Shown one piece after another: positions 13,665 to 20,756 of a DNA stretch of 42,372 bases. The notes under the pieces were generated by a model. It was given only the letters and a program-made list of their open reading frames with translations, was not told where the DNA came from and searched no databases. How positions within the stretch are numbered: the stretch's first letter is position 1; each line of letters starts with the position of its first letter. The stretch is from a virus: the IMG/VR virus record IMGVR_UViG_3300020215_000033, positions 1 through 42,372 of that record. One strand, given 5' to 3'. Made by a program: the position numbers and the translations under genes.

Positions 13665-13835
13665 GTGTCGAGTCGCGTTGAAAGGAACTGGACGTGCGTT
13701 TACGTCGAGCACAACAAGTACGAGAGCGATAAGCGAAAGAGAAAGAGGTATCGGTGTCTTTACTGCAAGAGGCCGTTGCATCATACGCCCCATTCGCCGC
13801 ACAACCTGAGTTCCCGTGAGGCCAGAGGCGACTAA
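13665..13835 (+). CDS. possible basic zinc-ribbon protein
   Basis: The frame from GTG 13665 to TAA 13833-13835 gives 56 residues: WTCVYVEHNKYESDKRKRKR then YRCLYCKRPLHH, a basic linker and a possible zinc site. The frame extends upstream through the terminator, so the start is not fixed and there is no good SD. The cysteine layout resembles other small proteins here, but coding is not certain. Confidence 0.35.
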   Translation: MSSRVERNWTCVYVEHNKYESDKRKRKRYRCLYCKRPLHHTPHSPHNLSSREARGD

Positions 13836-13890
13836 TGGGGCGTGGGATGCTAGAGAGGATCGGAGCGTCCGGTACATGATTCCCTTTTTA

Positions 13891-13943
13891 CAAGCGCGGC
13901 TGATGAGGCTTAACGAGCCGAAACGAAGAGTACCGCGCCCTTG
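13891..13943 (+). ncRNA. hammerhead ribozyme (type I), self-cleaving
   Basis: All invariant core parts are present in order. Stem I 5' strand GCGCGG is at 13894-13899, then CUGAUGA at 13900-13906. Stem II is GGCU (13907-13910), loop UAACG, AGCC (13916-13919); then GAAA at 13920-13923. Stem III is minimal (A13923-U13931 and C13924-G13930, loop GAAGA). The cleavage triplet GUA is 13930-13932, and stem I 3' strand CCGCGC is at 13933-13938. Stem I extends through a CC bulge by CAA/UUG (13891-13893 with 13941-13943). Predicted cut is between A13932 and C13933. Stem I is the open helix, so type I. It lies in the sense orientation 120 bases before the terminase small subunit. Confidence 0.85.
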
Positions 13944-13976
13944 CGTCGGGAGTCAGCAGCAAGCGAAGCCTCTCAT

Positions 13977-14020
13977 GGCCGGGAGTAGTCTCCATGGTGA
14001 CATGGAGATAGGAACCGGCC
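13977..14020 (+). promoter_or_regulatory. two-tier RNA hairpin with GNRA loop in late leader
   Basis: GGCCGG (13977-13982) pairs with CCGGCC (14015-14020). Inside, TCTCCATG (13989-13996) pairs with CATGGAGA (14001-14008) around a GUGA tetraloop. The symmetric internal loop has AGUA on one side and GAA on the other, the signature pieces of the bulged-G (sarcin-ricin/loop E) module. It would form the new 5' end structure after ribozyme cleavage. A stabilising or protein-binding role is inferred. Confidence 0.6.
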
Positions 14021-14051
14021 GCCAATTTCTTAATAGCGGTGCCTGCTAACA

Positions 14052-14390
14052 ATGCCCTTCCAACCAGGCAAGAGCGGGAATCCGTCAGGAAGACCGAAGA
14101 AGACTAAGGAGCAGGTCGAGCTTGAGAAGCGGTGCCAGGAGTGGGTTTCACGAGAGGGATGGAACGCGCTCATGGAGATGGTGAAGCACCGCGACGTGAA
14201 GGTGAAGCAATGGGCGCTCTCAACGATCTTAGACCGGGGCTTCGGAAAGCCCGCCGAGGTACTGGATGTTACCACAAGGGACGAGTCTTCATTCAGCCCT
14301 GACGAGCTTGCAGCAAGCATTACCGAGCTTATCGCCGGAGAAAAGGCTCAAGGCGATGGAGCTGGTAAGCCAAACGAAGGAACTGCTTGA
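14052..14390 (+). CDS. terS: terminase small subunit-like protein
   Basis: A 112-residue protein starting MPFQPGKSGNPSGRPKKTKE; the FQPGKSGNPSGRPK start is typical of a family (DUF5681-like) often found directly upstream of terminase large subunits. The middle has VKHRDVKVKQWALSTILDRGFGKPAE, as in small terminases that recognise the packaging site. It overlaps the large subunit by 35 bases. The late leader with the ribozyme lies immediately upstream. Role inferred from position and sequence pattern. Confidence 0.75.
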   Translation: MPFQPGKSGNPSGRPKKTKEQVELEKRCQEWVSREGWNALMEMVKHRDVKVKQWALSTILDRGFGKPAEVLDVTTRDESSFSPDELAASITELIAGEKAQGDGAGKPNEGTA

Positions 14391-15792
14391 CCGTGAGGCG
14401 TTGCGGTTCTTCACGCCTAACGCGGCCCAGCAGAGATACATAGACGCCGTAGGCAGCCCGGAGTCATTTATAGTGATTTTCTCGGCGGGTAACGGTGTTG
14501 GCAAGACTGCGGCGACTGCGGCACTAGTCGCTGCAATCATTTGGCCTGAGCTTGCCCCAAAGAGCGTCTTCAAGTCCTGGGTCTTTCAGAACTGGCCCTA
14601 CCCCAAAGATTTCCGCATTGTCTCAACCCCGCAAGAGATAGCCGAAGGCGGCAGCATTCAGCGTGAGTTTAGGCGCTGGTTCCCCAAGGGCCAATACGAG
14701 GCCGTTAAGGGCGGCAAGCCCTACCTCTCGCAGTACACGGCCCGCGATTTCACGATCAACTTGATGTCCTACGACATGGCCCCTGAAGCGTTCGAGGGGG
14801 CCACTAACGGGCTGGTGATATTCAATGAGCCTCCGCCGAAAACGATCTTCAACGCCTGTGCGGCCCGTATGCGCCGAGGGGGCCGCCTTCTATTCCCCGG
14901 CACTCCGCTCATGGATGCAGCGTGGATCATGGACGATTTGGTGTCCAAGGCAGACGGCAAGTACATCTCCCTGGTTTCGGGCGACATCGAAGACAACTGC
15001 AAGGACCATTCCCCCAAAGGCCTCCTAGCTCATGCTGACATCGAAAAGATGCTCAAGAGCTACGACCCCGACGAGCTTGAGGCTAGGAAGTCGGGCAAGT
15101 TCATGCACCTGTCTGGCCGCATCTTCAAAACCTTTGACCGTTCCGTTCATGTCTCCGCCTCCGAGATCGTTCCTCCCTCAATCGGCGTAGCCCATTACCA
15201 GGTTGTCGATCCCGCCATTGGTAAGCCCCTAGCCGTATTGTGGGCCTACGTCGATCCCACTAAGACGGTCCATATCTACGACGAGTGGCCGGAATTCGAC
15301 TTCGAGGGCAGCAAGGATAGCGGGCTTAACGTGAGGGACTATGTCGAGCTATTTCGAGCGAGAGAAGGTAGACGAGGTATTCAGAAAAGGATTCTCGACC
15401 GGCATTTCGGAAATACCCGACGGGCTCTTGGAGGGCTCACGCTTAAACAGGAGTTCGCCGAGGCTGGTCTTGAATTTTCTGACTCCTACCACGTGGGCGA
15501 GAATCTTCCTGAAGTCGAAACGGGAATCCTGAAGGTCAAGGACTACCTCGCCTACGATAAGAGTAAGCCGCTAGACGCTATCAACCGCCCCCGGCTTGTC
15601 ATTAGCCCCAAGTGCAAAAACACGATAGCGGCCATGGAGAGATGGTCCCGCGATCCCAAGAACGGCAAGCCAAAAGAGGAATACAAGGACTTCGCCGATC
15701 TAGTGCGCTACCTGGTTATGGCTAACCCGGAGGTGGAGACGCCTAGGGACTGGTCTAGCAATGGTGGAGCGCATTACGGGGTAGGTGTTTGA
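14356..15792 (+). CDS. terL: terminase large subunit
   Basis: The ATP-driven DNA packaging motor and headful/site nuclease, about 478 residues. Walker A is GNGVGKT (about 45-51); Walker B is LVIFNE (about 152-157); a coupling-type segment LLFPGTP follows. The C-terminal RNase H-like nuclease has VVDPAIGKPLAVLWAYVD and a late Asp in KDFADLVRYLV. ATG 14356 is chosen since the protein then begins just before a helix leading to FTPNAAQQRYID. An in-frame ATG at 14266 would overlap the small subunit by 125 bases. Acts at the portal vertex. Confidence 0.9.
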   Translation: MELVSQTKELLDREALRFFTPNAAQQRYIDAVGSPESFIVIFSAGNGVGKTAATAALVAAIIWPELAPKSVFKSWVFQNWPYPKDFRIVSTPQEIAEGGSIQREFRRWFPKGQYEAVKGGKPYLSQYTARDFTINLMSYDMAPEAFEGATNGLVIFNEPPPKTIFNACAARMRRGGRLLFPGTPLMDAAWIMDDLVSKADGKYISLVSGDIEDNCKDHSPKGLLAHADIEKMLKSYDPDELEARKSGKFMHLSGRIFKTFDRSVHVSASEIVPPSIGVAHYQVVDPAIGKPLAVLWAYVDPTKTVHIYDEWPEFDFEGSKDSGLNVRDYVELFRAREGRRGIQKRILDRHFGNTRRALGGLTLKQEFAEAGLEFSDSYHVGENLPEVETGILKVKDYLAYDKSKPLDAINRPRLVISPKCKNTIAAMERWSRDPKNGKPKEEYKDFADLVRYLVMANPEVETPRDWSSNGGAHYGVGV

Positions 15793-15794
15793 CC

Positions 15795-15947
15795 ATGGTT
15801 AAACAATACGCCGACGAGCCGCTAGAGATTCTTATCTGCCCGCGCGGCTGCATCGCCGTTTCTGCCCCGCACGCGGCCTCCGACAAGTGCTTTAGGTGCA
15901 AAAAGAAGATGCTCCGTCAGAAGGCATGGGGCATAAGTGAAACATAG
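15795..15947 (+). CDS. small zinc-ribbon protein in late operon (50 aa)
   Basis: ATG 15795 follows the terminase stop. The product has CPRGC at 15-19 and CFRC at 32-35, an N- and C-terminal cysteine pair of a small ribbon, with a basic tail (KKKMLRQKAWG). It overlaps the next frame by 11 bases. Zinc-ribbon proteins in this position may assist head assembly or be accessory; unknown. Confidence 0.55.
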   Translation: MVKQYADEPLEILICPRGCIAVSAPHAASDKCFRCKKKMLRQKAWGISET

Positions 15948-16125
15948 CACGTCCATGCATGTCCCCGCGTCTTTTTACCCATTGGGCCTAAGCGCCCCTG
16001 ATGTCCCGGAGTACGGGCCTATCCACCGTGCCGGGAAGACAAAGGGTAAGACCCGCTCCCGCGTCACCTCCTTCGCCGGGCGGGCACCGATTTTGGGCAG
16101 GAGCGACCCTTATGGACCGTTCTAA
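15937..16125 (+). CDS. hypothetical protein (62 aa)
   Basis: From GTG 15937 (ATG 15955 is an alternative) the product is proline- and glycine-rich (VPASFYPLGLSAPDVPEYGP) with a basic, disordered C-terminal half. No domain recognised. It overlaps its neighbours slightly on both sides, in keeping with a real but short gene. Confidence 0.4.
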   Translation: MKHSTSMHVPASFYPLGLSAPDVPEYGPIHRAGKTKGKTRSRVTSFAGRAPILGRSDPYGPF

Positions 16126-16279
16126 GTGGGTGCAAGAGACGCATTCCGAGCCGCCCCGGCGGTATCACGCGATCTTCTGTTTTACCTGCCGGAAGACCGT
16201 TCCTTCAAAGTCTGCGGCAAAGAAGCATATGGGGCACGAAGTCGAGTATGTCGACGAGCGGGGATACCGAGATGATTGA
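16112..16279 (+). CDS. small C2H2-like zinc-finger protein (55 aa)
   Basis: ATG 16112 (AGGAG nine bases upstream). The protein contains CFTCRKTVPSKSAAKKHMGH, a C-x2-C...H-x2-H pattern close to a classic zinc finger. It ends within the start of the portal gene. Probably binds DNA or a protein; no assignment. Confidence 0.55.
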   Translation: MDRSKWVQETHSEPPRRYHAIFCFTCRKTVPSKSAAKKHMGHEVEYVDERGYRDD

Positions 16280-18257
16280 AGGCATGACGCCCGTCCCTCC
16301 CGCTGAGAATCCGATCATGGAGCCCATTGAGGCCCCGGACATGCAGGTCCTGTCCCGCGACCAGATGCTATCCGAACTTCATACATGGTGTAAGGAGTTC
16401 GTCCAGAAGTCCAAGCAATGGCGGCAGACCTCGTACGAGGCCGACTGGCTTAAGTGGCAGCGTGCGGCCCGTTCCCTCTACGACCCGGCCCTAGCCAAGA
16501 AAAAGGAGCCATGGCAGAGCCGCGCGGTATGGCCCGTTACCGCCTCCCATCGTGAAAACGCGATGGCCCAGCTATTCAAGACCGAGATAGGCCCTAGGCC
16601 GCCGCTGGATGTTAAGGCCCGCAAGGGCGTTGTCCCGCAAGAGATTCCAGGGGCCGATCAGTCCCAGAACATTAAAGACCTTGTTATCCGTGAGCGTGAG
16701 AAGTCGGGCTATGAGTTGGCGCGCAACGGGGTACTCGATGACAAGACTACTTACGGTTCAGGCTTTGCCCAGGTTTTCTTTGAAACGAAAGTCGAGGACC
16801 GTCTTGTCCAGGAGCCGATCCTGGAGGAGATTAACCCGTTTGACCTGGGTTCTGTCCAGAGGGCTCTAAGCGGGCAGCGCCAAGTAATCGGCTATAAGCC
16901 CGTGGTAAAGCCCCAGGTCATTTACCGGGGGGTAAGGTTCCGCGATTTGTCCATTTGGGACGTGTTCCCCGACCCGCAAAGCCTACAGATCAAAGGTCAT
17001 CCAATCGCTATCCGTTATTACATCACCTACGGCGAGATCGTAGACGGAGCTAAACCAACTCCAGACGGTAAGCCCGGGTACGTGTTGCCCGAGGCCGTGG
17101 AGAAGCTGCGGAGCGTGGCCTCCGAGGAAACGACTCCCGCCGACAAGCAGCAGGAGAAGGCCCAGCTTGGTATAGCCGATACTCGTGTAGAGCGCCCTTC
17201 CTACGGCCGCCTGCTTGAGTGCTACGAGGTCCAGGCCCGCCTGCCTAAGAAGTGGGTGCTAATCAATGGCGAGGAGATCGACGATCCCGAAGCCTTGATG
17301 CCTGCCAAGATTCGCATTCACGAGCAATGCGTCATCGCCGTGGAGATGAACGATTCCTACGACGGTGAGCCCAATATCTACAAAGATGACTACATGCCCG
17401 CTAAGGGCCAGTTCTACGGTGTGGGTATACCCGAGATGCTTAAAGACGTCCAGGACGTGACCAACGAGTCCATTAACCAGCGTTTAGACTCGGCTGCCGT
17501 GAGCCTGCTTAACGTCTATGCGGTGATTGAGAAGTCGGTTATCGACCCCAAAGACTTTACTCTTGGCCCTGGCTCCGCTATCCGGCTAAAAGCGATTGAT
17601 GGTATCACTCAGGTTGAGCACCTCCTGCGGAAGATAGACATGGGGAGTATTGACCGTGCGGCCTTCATTGAGCCCCAGGAATGGGAGAGGGCGGCCCAGG
17701 AGCGCACGTCGATTACGCAGACGAGCCTGGGGACTGAGGACAACACAGACACAACGCTTGGGGCCCAGAAGATTCAGCAGGGAGTAACCGGGGCTAAGCT
17801 CGCCTATATCGGGATGCTATCCGAGTACGGATTCCAGAAAGAGATTTTTAACGCCTACTGGAAGCTCATCTATCAGAACTATCAGCCCGAGGACTACGCC
17901 AAGGCCCTTGGACCGGAGCGCGCGGCGACCATTGTCCCCATGAGCCCGGAGCAGATAGAGAGCGATTACCAGTACTTCAGCCTGGGCATATTCGAGGCCG
18001 AGAATAAGGCGCTTAGACAGGCCCGCATGGCCCAGTGGGACCAGCAGTTTGGCGCAGCGCCGTGGGCTAACCGCGTAGAGGTGGCGAAGTCCGAGCTGCA
18101 ATCCATGGACGAGGACCCGGAGCGGTTCATTATCCAAGAGGCCGAGGCCGTACAGATCATGCAGAAGGCCCAGGAGATGGCCCAGGGCATGGCTCAACAG
18201 CAGATGGCTATGCAGCAAGAGGCTGAGAACGCGAAGACCCAGGAGCGGCCCAAGTGA
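16272..18257 (+). CDS. portal protein
   Basis: A portal of about 661 residues, of the large podovirus type that forms the dodecameric DNA channel at one capsid vertex. Signature regions include KEPWQSRAVWPVTASHREN near the N terminus, VFPDPQ with the surrounding wing region, KGQFYGVGIPEMLKDVQ in the middle (stem and crown side), and a long C-terminal helical barrel-like tail rich in Gln and Met (MAQGMAQQQMAMQQEAEN). ATG 16272 is favoured over the upstream ATG 16248, which overlaps the zinc-finger gene further. It sits between the terminase and scaffold as expected. Confidence 0.85.
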   Translation: MIEGMTPVPPAENPIMEPIEAPDMQVLSRDQMLSELHTWCKEFVQKSKQWRQTSYEADWLKWQRAARSLYDPALAKKKEPWQSRAVWPVTASHRENAMAQLFKTEIGPRPPLDVKARKGVVPQEIPGADQSQNIKDLVIREREKSGYELARNGVLDDKTTYGSGFAQVFFETKVEDRLVQEPILEEINPFDLGSVQRALSGQRQVIGYKPVVKPQVIYRGVRFRDLSIWDVFPDPQSLQIKGHPIAIRYYITYGEIVDGAKPTPDGKPGYVLPEAVEKLRSVASEETTPADKQQEKAQLGIADTRVERPSYGRLLECYEVQARLPKKWVLINGEEIDDPEALMPAKIRIHEQCVIAVEMNDSYDGEPNIYKDDYMPAKGQFYGVGIPEMLKDVQDVTNESINQRLDSAAVSLLNVYAVIEKSVIDPKDFTLGPGSAIRLKAIDGITQVEHLLRKIDMGSIDRAAFIEPQEWERAAQERTSITQTSLGTEDNTDTTLGAQKIQQGVTGAKLAYIGMLSEYGFQKEIFNAYWKLIYQNYQPEDYAKALGPERAATIVPMSPEQIESDYQYFSLGIFEAENKALRQARMAQWDQQFGAAPWANRVEVAKSELQSMDEDPERFIIQEAEAVQIMQKAQEMAQGMAQQQMAMQQEAENAKTQERPK

Positions 18258-18520
18258 CGCCTTTAGAGATAGCCCACCAAGTCCGTGAAACGATGGGCAC
18301 CGCTGGCTGGAAGCACATAGAGGCGATTATCCAAGCCCGTCTTAGGTACCCCGAAGAGCGCTTCGCCGCCGCTTGGGCCAAGGACCCCGAGAAGGTCAAT
18401 AAGAACGTGGTCATTAAGTGGGCCGCTTACGCCAATGGGGTCAGGGACACCAAAGAGGACATCCTAGATTTGTTGAAGCCGTTAAATAGCCCACAACCCG
18501 CAAGGGCTGGGACACAGTAG
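18254..18520 (+). CDS. head-module hypothetical protein (88 aa)
   Basis: GTG 18254 overlaps the portal stop (GTGA). An 88-residue helical protein (MTPLEIAHQVRETMGTAGWK, IIQARLRYPEERFAAAW) between the portal and scaffold. Proteins at this position in podoviruses are often uncharacterised. Ends just upstream of two small hairpins. Confidence 0.6.
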   Translation: MTPLEIAHQVRETMGTAGWKHIEAIIQARLRYPEERFAAAWAKDPEKVNKNVVIKWAAYANGVRDTKEDILDLLKPLNSPQPARAGTQ

Positions 18521-18523
18521 GGC

Positions 18524-18539
18524 TGACCCAAACGGGTCA
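18524..18539 (+). promoter_or_regulatory. small RNA hairpin upstream of scaffold gene
   Basis: TGACCC (18524-18529) pairs with GGGTCA (18534-18539), loop AAAC, 16 bases before the scaffold start. It lies in the 35-base gap before a highly expressed gene and may affect mRNA processing or stability. A second pairing, AGCCC/GGGCT, lies just before it at 18488-18508. Confidence 0.4.
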
Positions 18540-18555
18540 TAACCCGAGGAAGAAA

Positions 18556-19527
18556 ATGGAAGCGTCACTAGAGCCGAATCAAACGCAAACGCCGGGAATC
18601 CCGGGAGTTCCGGAATTCACGGGAAAGCCGGGAAACATCATGAACGACCTGGCCGCGTTGGCAGCTGAGCAGGCTCCCCAGGTAGCACCGGTAGCACCCC
18701 AGGCCGAAGTCGCCCCACAGCCCGAGACAACCCCGGCCCAAGCCGAGGCTCCGGCAACTGTGCCCGAGAAGTTTAAGGCCCCCGACGGAAGCCTGGACAC
18801 TGCAAAGCTGGAGAAAAGCACCGTCAATGTCGAGGAAGCGTTGGCTAAGTACCTGGAGAAGGAAAAGCAGCTTCGTCAGAAGATGAACGAAGTCAACCGC
18901 CTTTCCCAGATGCCGACGGCTCCCGCTGCTCCGGTGGCCCCTGTTGCACAGCAGGCGCAACAGCCGCTAACCCCGATGGAAATTCAGATGGCGCAAGACC
19001 TGATTAATGAGGCTGCCGCTAACGGCTACCAAATGCCTCAGGGTCAGGCGATAGCCCAGGCCCGCGTATTGGCTAAGACGCTTTACGCCAAGGCGGAGTA
19101 TGAGGCGAGCCTAACTGAACAACTGCGGGTCAAGTTAGAGGACCAGGACCGCCGAAGAGAGCTAGAGGAGATTGCGAAGTACGACGATAGGGTGTTGAGC
19201 CCGGAAGGGTTCGACGCTTTGTCCAAGATTCGGGAGTCAAAGCCCTGGATAAATCAATCTCCTACGCCATGGACGGAAGCCTACAACTACTACCTAGCCG
19301 AGCAGGCTAAGGCCGCAAGGCTCAAAGGGACGGTACTGCCGACTCCCACGGGACAGACAGCGAAGGCTCCGCCTACGCCAGTCAGTCCAGCCCCGAGAGC
19401 CGTAGTACAACCCACTGGACCGGACTTTAACGCCATGACTCCAGATCAGATAACGGCTCATGTTAAGACCTTGAGCCCTGAAGCGGAACGGGCGTTTTGG
19501 GCCTCCAGGGGGTTGAGGTTCAAATAA
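18556..19527 (+). CDS. capsid scaffolding protein
   Basis: A 323-residue, acidic, Pro/Ala/Gln-rich protein directly upstream of the major capsid gene. The N-terminal 60-110 residues are low complexity (VAPVAPQAEVAPQPETTPAQ), the centre is a coiled coil (EEALAKYLEKEKQLRQKMNE), and the end is helical. This is the usual composition and position of an internal scaffold that shapes the procapsid and then exits. SD GAGGAAG precedes ATG 18556. Confidence 0.75.
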   Translation: MEASLEPNQTQTPGIPGVPEFTGKPGNIMNDLAALAAEQAPQVAPVAPQAEVAPQPETTPAQAEAPATVPEKFKAPDGSLDTAKLEKSTVNVEEALAKYLEKEKQLRQKMNEVNRLSQMPTAPAAPVAPVAQQAQQPLTPMEIQMAQDLINEAAANGYQMPQGQAIAQARVLAKTLYAKAEYEASLTEQLRVKLEDQDRRRELEEIAKYDDRVLSPEGFDALSKIRESKPWINQSPTPWTEAYNYYLAEQAKAARLKGTVLPTPTGQTAKAPPTPVSPAPRAVVQPTGPDFNAMTPDQITAHVKTLSPEAERAFWASRGLRFK

Positions 19528-19542
19528 CAAATCGGCATAGGG

Positions 19543-19569
19543 GCTACCCGGACTAATAGACCGGGTGGC
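19543..19569 (+). promoter_or_regulatory. RNA hairpin just upstream of major capsid start
   Basis: GCTACCCGG (19543-19551) pairs with CCGGGTGGC (19561-19569), nine pairs including one U-G, loop ACTAATAGA. It ends eight bases before the AUA at 19578. It may stabilise the capsid mRNA or present the unusual start codon. Confidence 0.55.
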
Positions 19570-19577
19570 ACAGGACC

Positions 19578-20669
19578 ATAGCAGACCAGAATACTAGCAT
19601 CGTAAACAACGATAACCTCCTCGCTTCTTACTTTGAGCGTCGAGCGATTCGCGTCTTAGAAGATCAAGTCTGGTACTACCAGGCCGTTCAGAAGTCCGGC
19701 ATGGTGTTCCAGATTCCCCAGGGTGAGGGCCAGCAGATCACTTGGAACGGCTTCCGCAAGCTCGCGGCGGCTTCCTCGTTCCTCTCTGAGGCCTCCGGCA
19801 ACAGCGCCGCTGCCCTGTCCTCCCGCAAGGTCAACGTCACGGTCAACTCGCTTGGCCGGGTGGTTAAGCTCACCGACCTATTGGAGTACACGTCTGTCCT
19901 GAACGTCAACGAGCAGGCCATGCAGCGCATTGAGGACTCGGCCGCTCTTACCGTGGACAACGCGCTTCAGTACGCGGTGTTCAAGGGTTCGGGTGCGGCT
20001 GGCCGCCTCCAGGTCGGTCAGTTGGCGGACACTAAGACCAAGATCCTCTCGGCCTTGATGTCCGCTCGTGCGTCGTCCTTCTGCGCCAATACGGGTGATG
20101 CCGAGGCCGGGCGTCTACAGTGGGGTTTGCCGGTTGTCTTCGGCACCTCCTGCGTGCGCCTGTCTGCGGTTAGCAAGACGGCTCCCTCGATCAGCGCGCG
20201 GCTGGGTCCCATCGGCATCCGCAAGGCCGTTGCCCGCCTTAAGCGTCTGAATGTGAAGCCTCTGGCTAACGGCACGTATATGGGCATCGCGCATCCGAAT
20301 GCGCTGGCGACCATGTACGGCAATGCGGACTGGAAGCAGTGGCAACTCAACTGGAGTGGCGGACCCACGTCCACGATGTACAAGCACCAGGCGGGAACGG
20401 TTCACCAGGTAGCGTTGGTTGAGAGCAGCAACCAGCCTCGCTATGCGGTTGCGGCCCACAGCTGCAACATCACCACGATCCTCGGTGATGGCTGCTTGGC
20501 GGCCGCGGAATTGGATGGCTCGATCAAGTTCCTAATTTCGAAGCCAACCGAATCCACCACGAATGATCCCTTCCGCCTCAACAGCTATATCGCCTTCAAG
20601 GTGCGTATGGCTGGAGCGGTGCTTGACCCGTCGGCCGGTGTCCACCTCATCACTCACGAGCTTGTCTAA
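19578..20669 (+). CDS. major capsid protein, N4-gp56 family, apparent AUA start
   Basis: An HK97-fold major capsid protein of the N4-gp56 type, about 363 residues if translated from AUA 19578. Conserved pieces are FERRAIRVLEDQVWYYQAVQ, IPQGEGQQITWNGFRKL, LGRVVKLTDLLEYTSVLN and the central and C-terminal domains up to ITHELV. The first ATG in frame (19701) is too late: it would delete about 41 conserved residues. No ATG, GTG or TTG is in frame between the stop at 19557 and 19701. From AUA the N terminus reads MADQNTSIVNN. AGGA lies close upstream. Alternatives: an assembly error or a frameshift from GTG 19565. Confidence 0.85.
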   Translation: MADQNTSIVNNDNLLASYFERRAIRVLEDQVWYYQAVQKSGMVFQIPQGEGQQITWNGFRKLAAASSFLSEASGNSAAALSSRKVNVTVNSLGRVVKLTDLLEYTSVLNVNEQAMQRIEDSAALTVDNALQYAVFKGSGAAGRLQVGQLADTKTKILSALMSARASSFCANTGDAEAGRLQWGLPVVFGTSCVRLSAVSKTAPSISARLGPIGIRKAVARLKRLNVKPLANGTYMGIAHPNALATMYGNADWKQWQLNWSGGPTSTMYKHQAGTVHQVALVESSNQPRYAVAAHSCNITTILGDGCLAAAELDGSIKFLISKPTESTTNDPFRLNSYIAFKVRMAGAVLDPSAGVHLITHELV

Positions 20670-20690
20670 GCGTGAAGGTTGAGGAAATCG

Positions 20691-20737
20691 TCGCTTGAAA
20701 CACCGCCCATCCGAAAGGGTGGGCGGACTTGAAGCGA
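20691..20737 (+). promoter_or_regulatory. two-tier hairpin after major capsid gene
   Basis: CCGCCCATCC (20703-20712) pairs with GGGTGGGCGG (20717-20726) around a GAAA tetraloop. Outside it TCGCTT (20691-20696) pairs with AAGCGA (20732-20737), leaving an internal loop. No T run follows, so it is more likely a 3' stabiliser or processing site of the capsid mRNA than a terminator. Confidence 0.6.
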
Positions 20738-20756
20738 TGAATAACGCGGAGGGTAA

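Larger units (their letters stand above)
13836..14051 (+). promoter_or_regulatory. non-coding leader of the late operon
   Basis: This stretch between the last early-region frame and the terminase small subunit is better explained as RNA than protein. It holds a hammerhead ribozyme (13891-13943), a CTTGC/GCAAG pairing further on, and a two-tier hairpin (13977-14020). I see no convincing late promoter. The frame at 13816-14049 running through it lacks an SD and recognisable sequence. Confidence 0.6.

Noticed and set aside
13816-14049. Open frame running through the late leader on the plus strand
   Set aside because: No SD, no recognisable sequence, and the DNA is better explained by the hammerhead and hairpin structures.
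19525-19610. T4 gene 60-type translational bypass from the scaffold stop into the capsid frame
   Set aside because: The gap and hairpin look superficially similar, but scaffold and capsid must be separate proteins and there are no matched take-off/landing codons; an unusual start codon is simpler.
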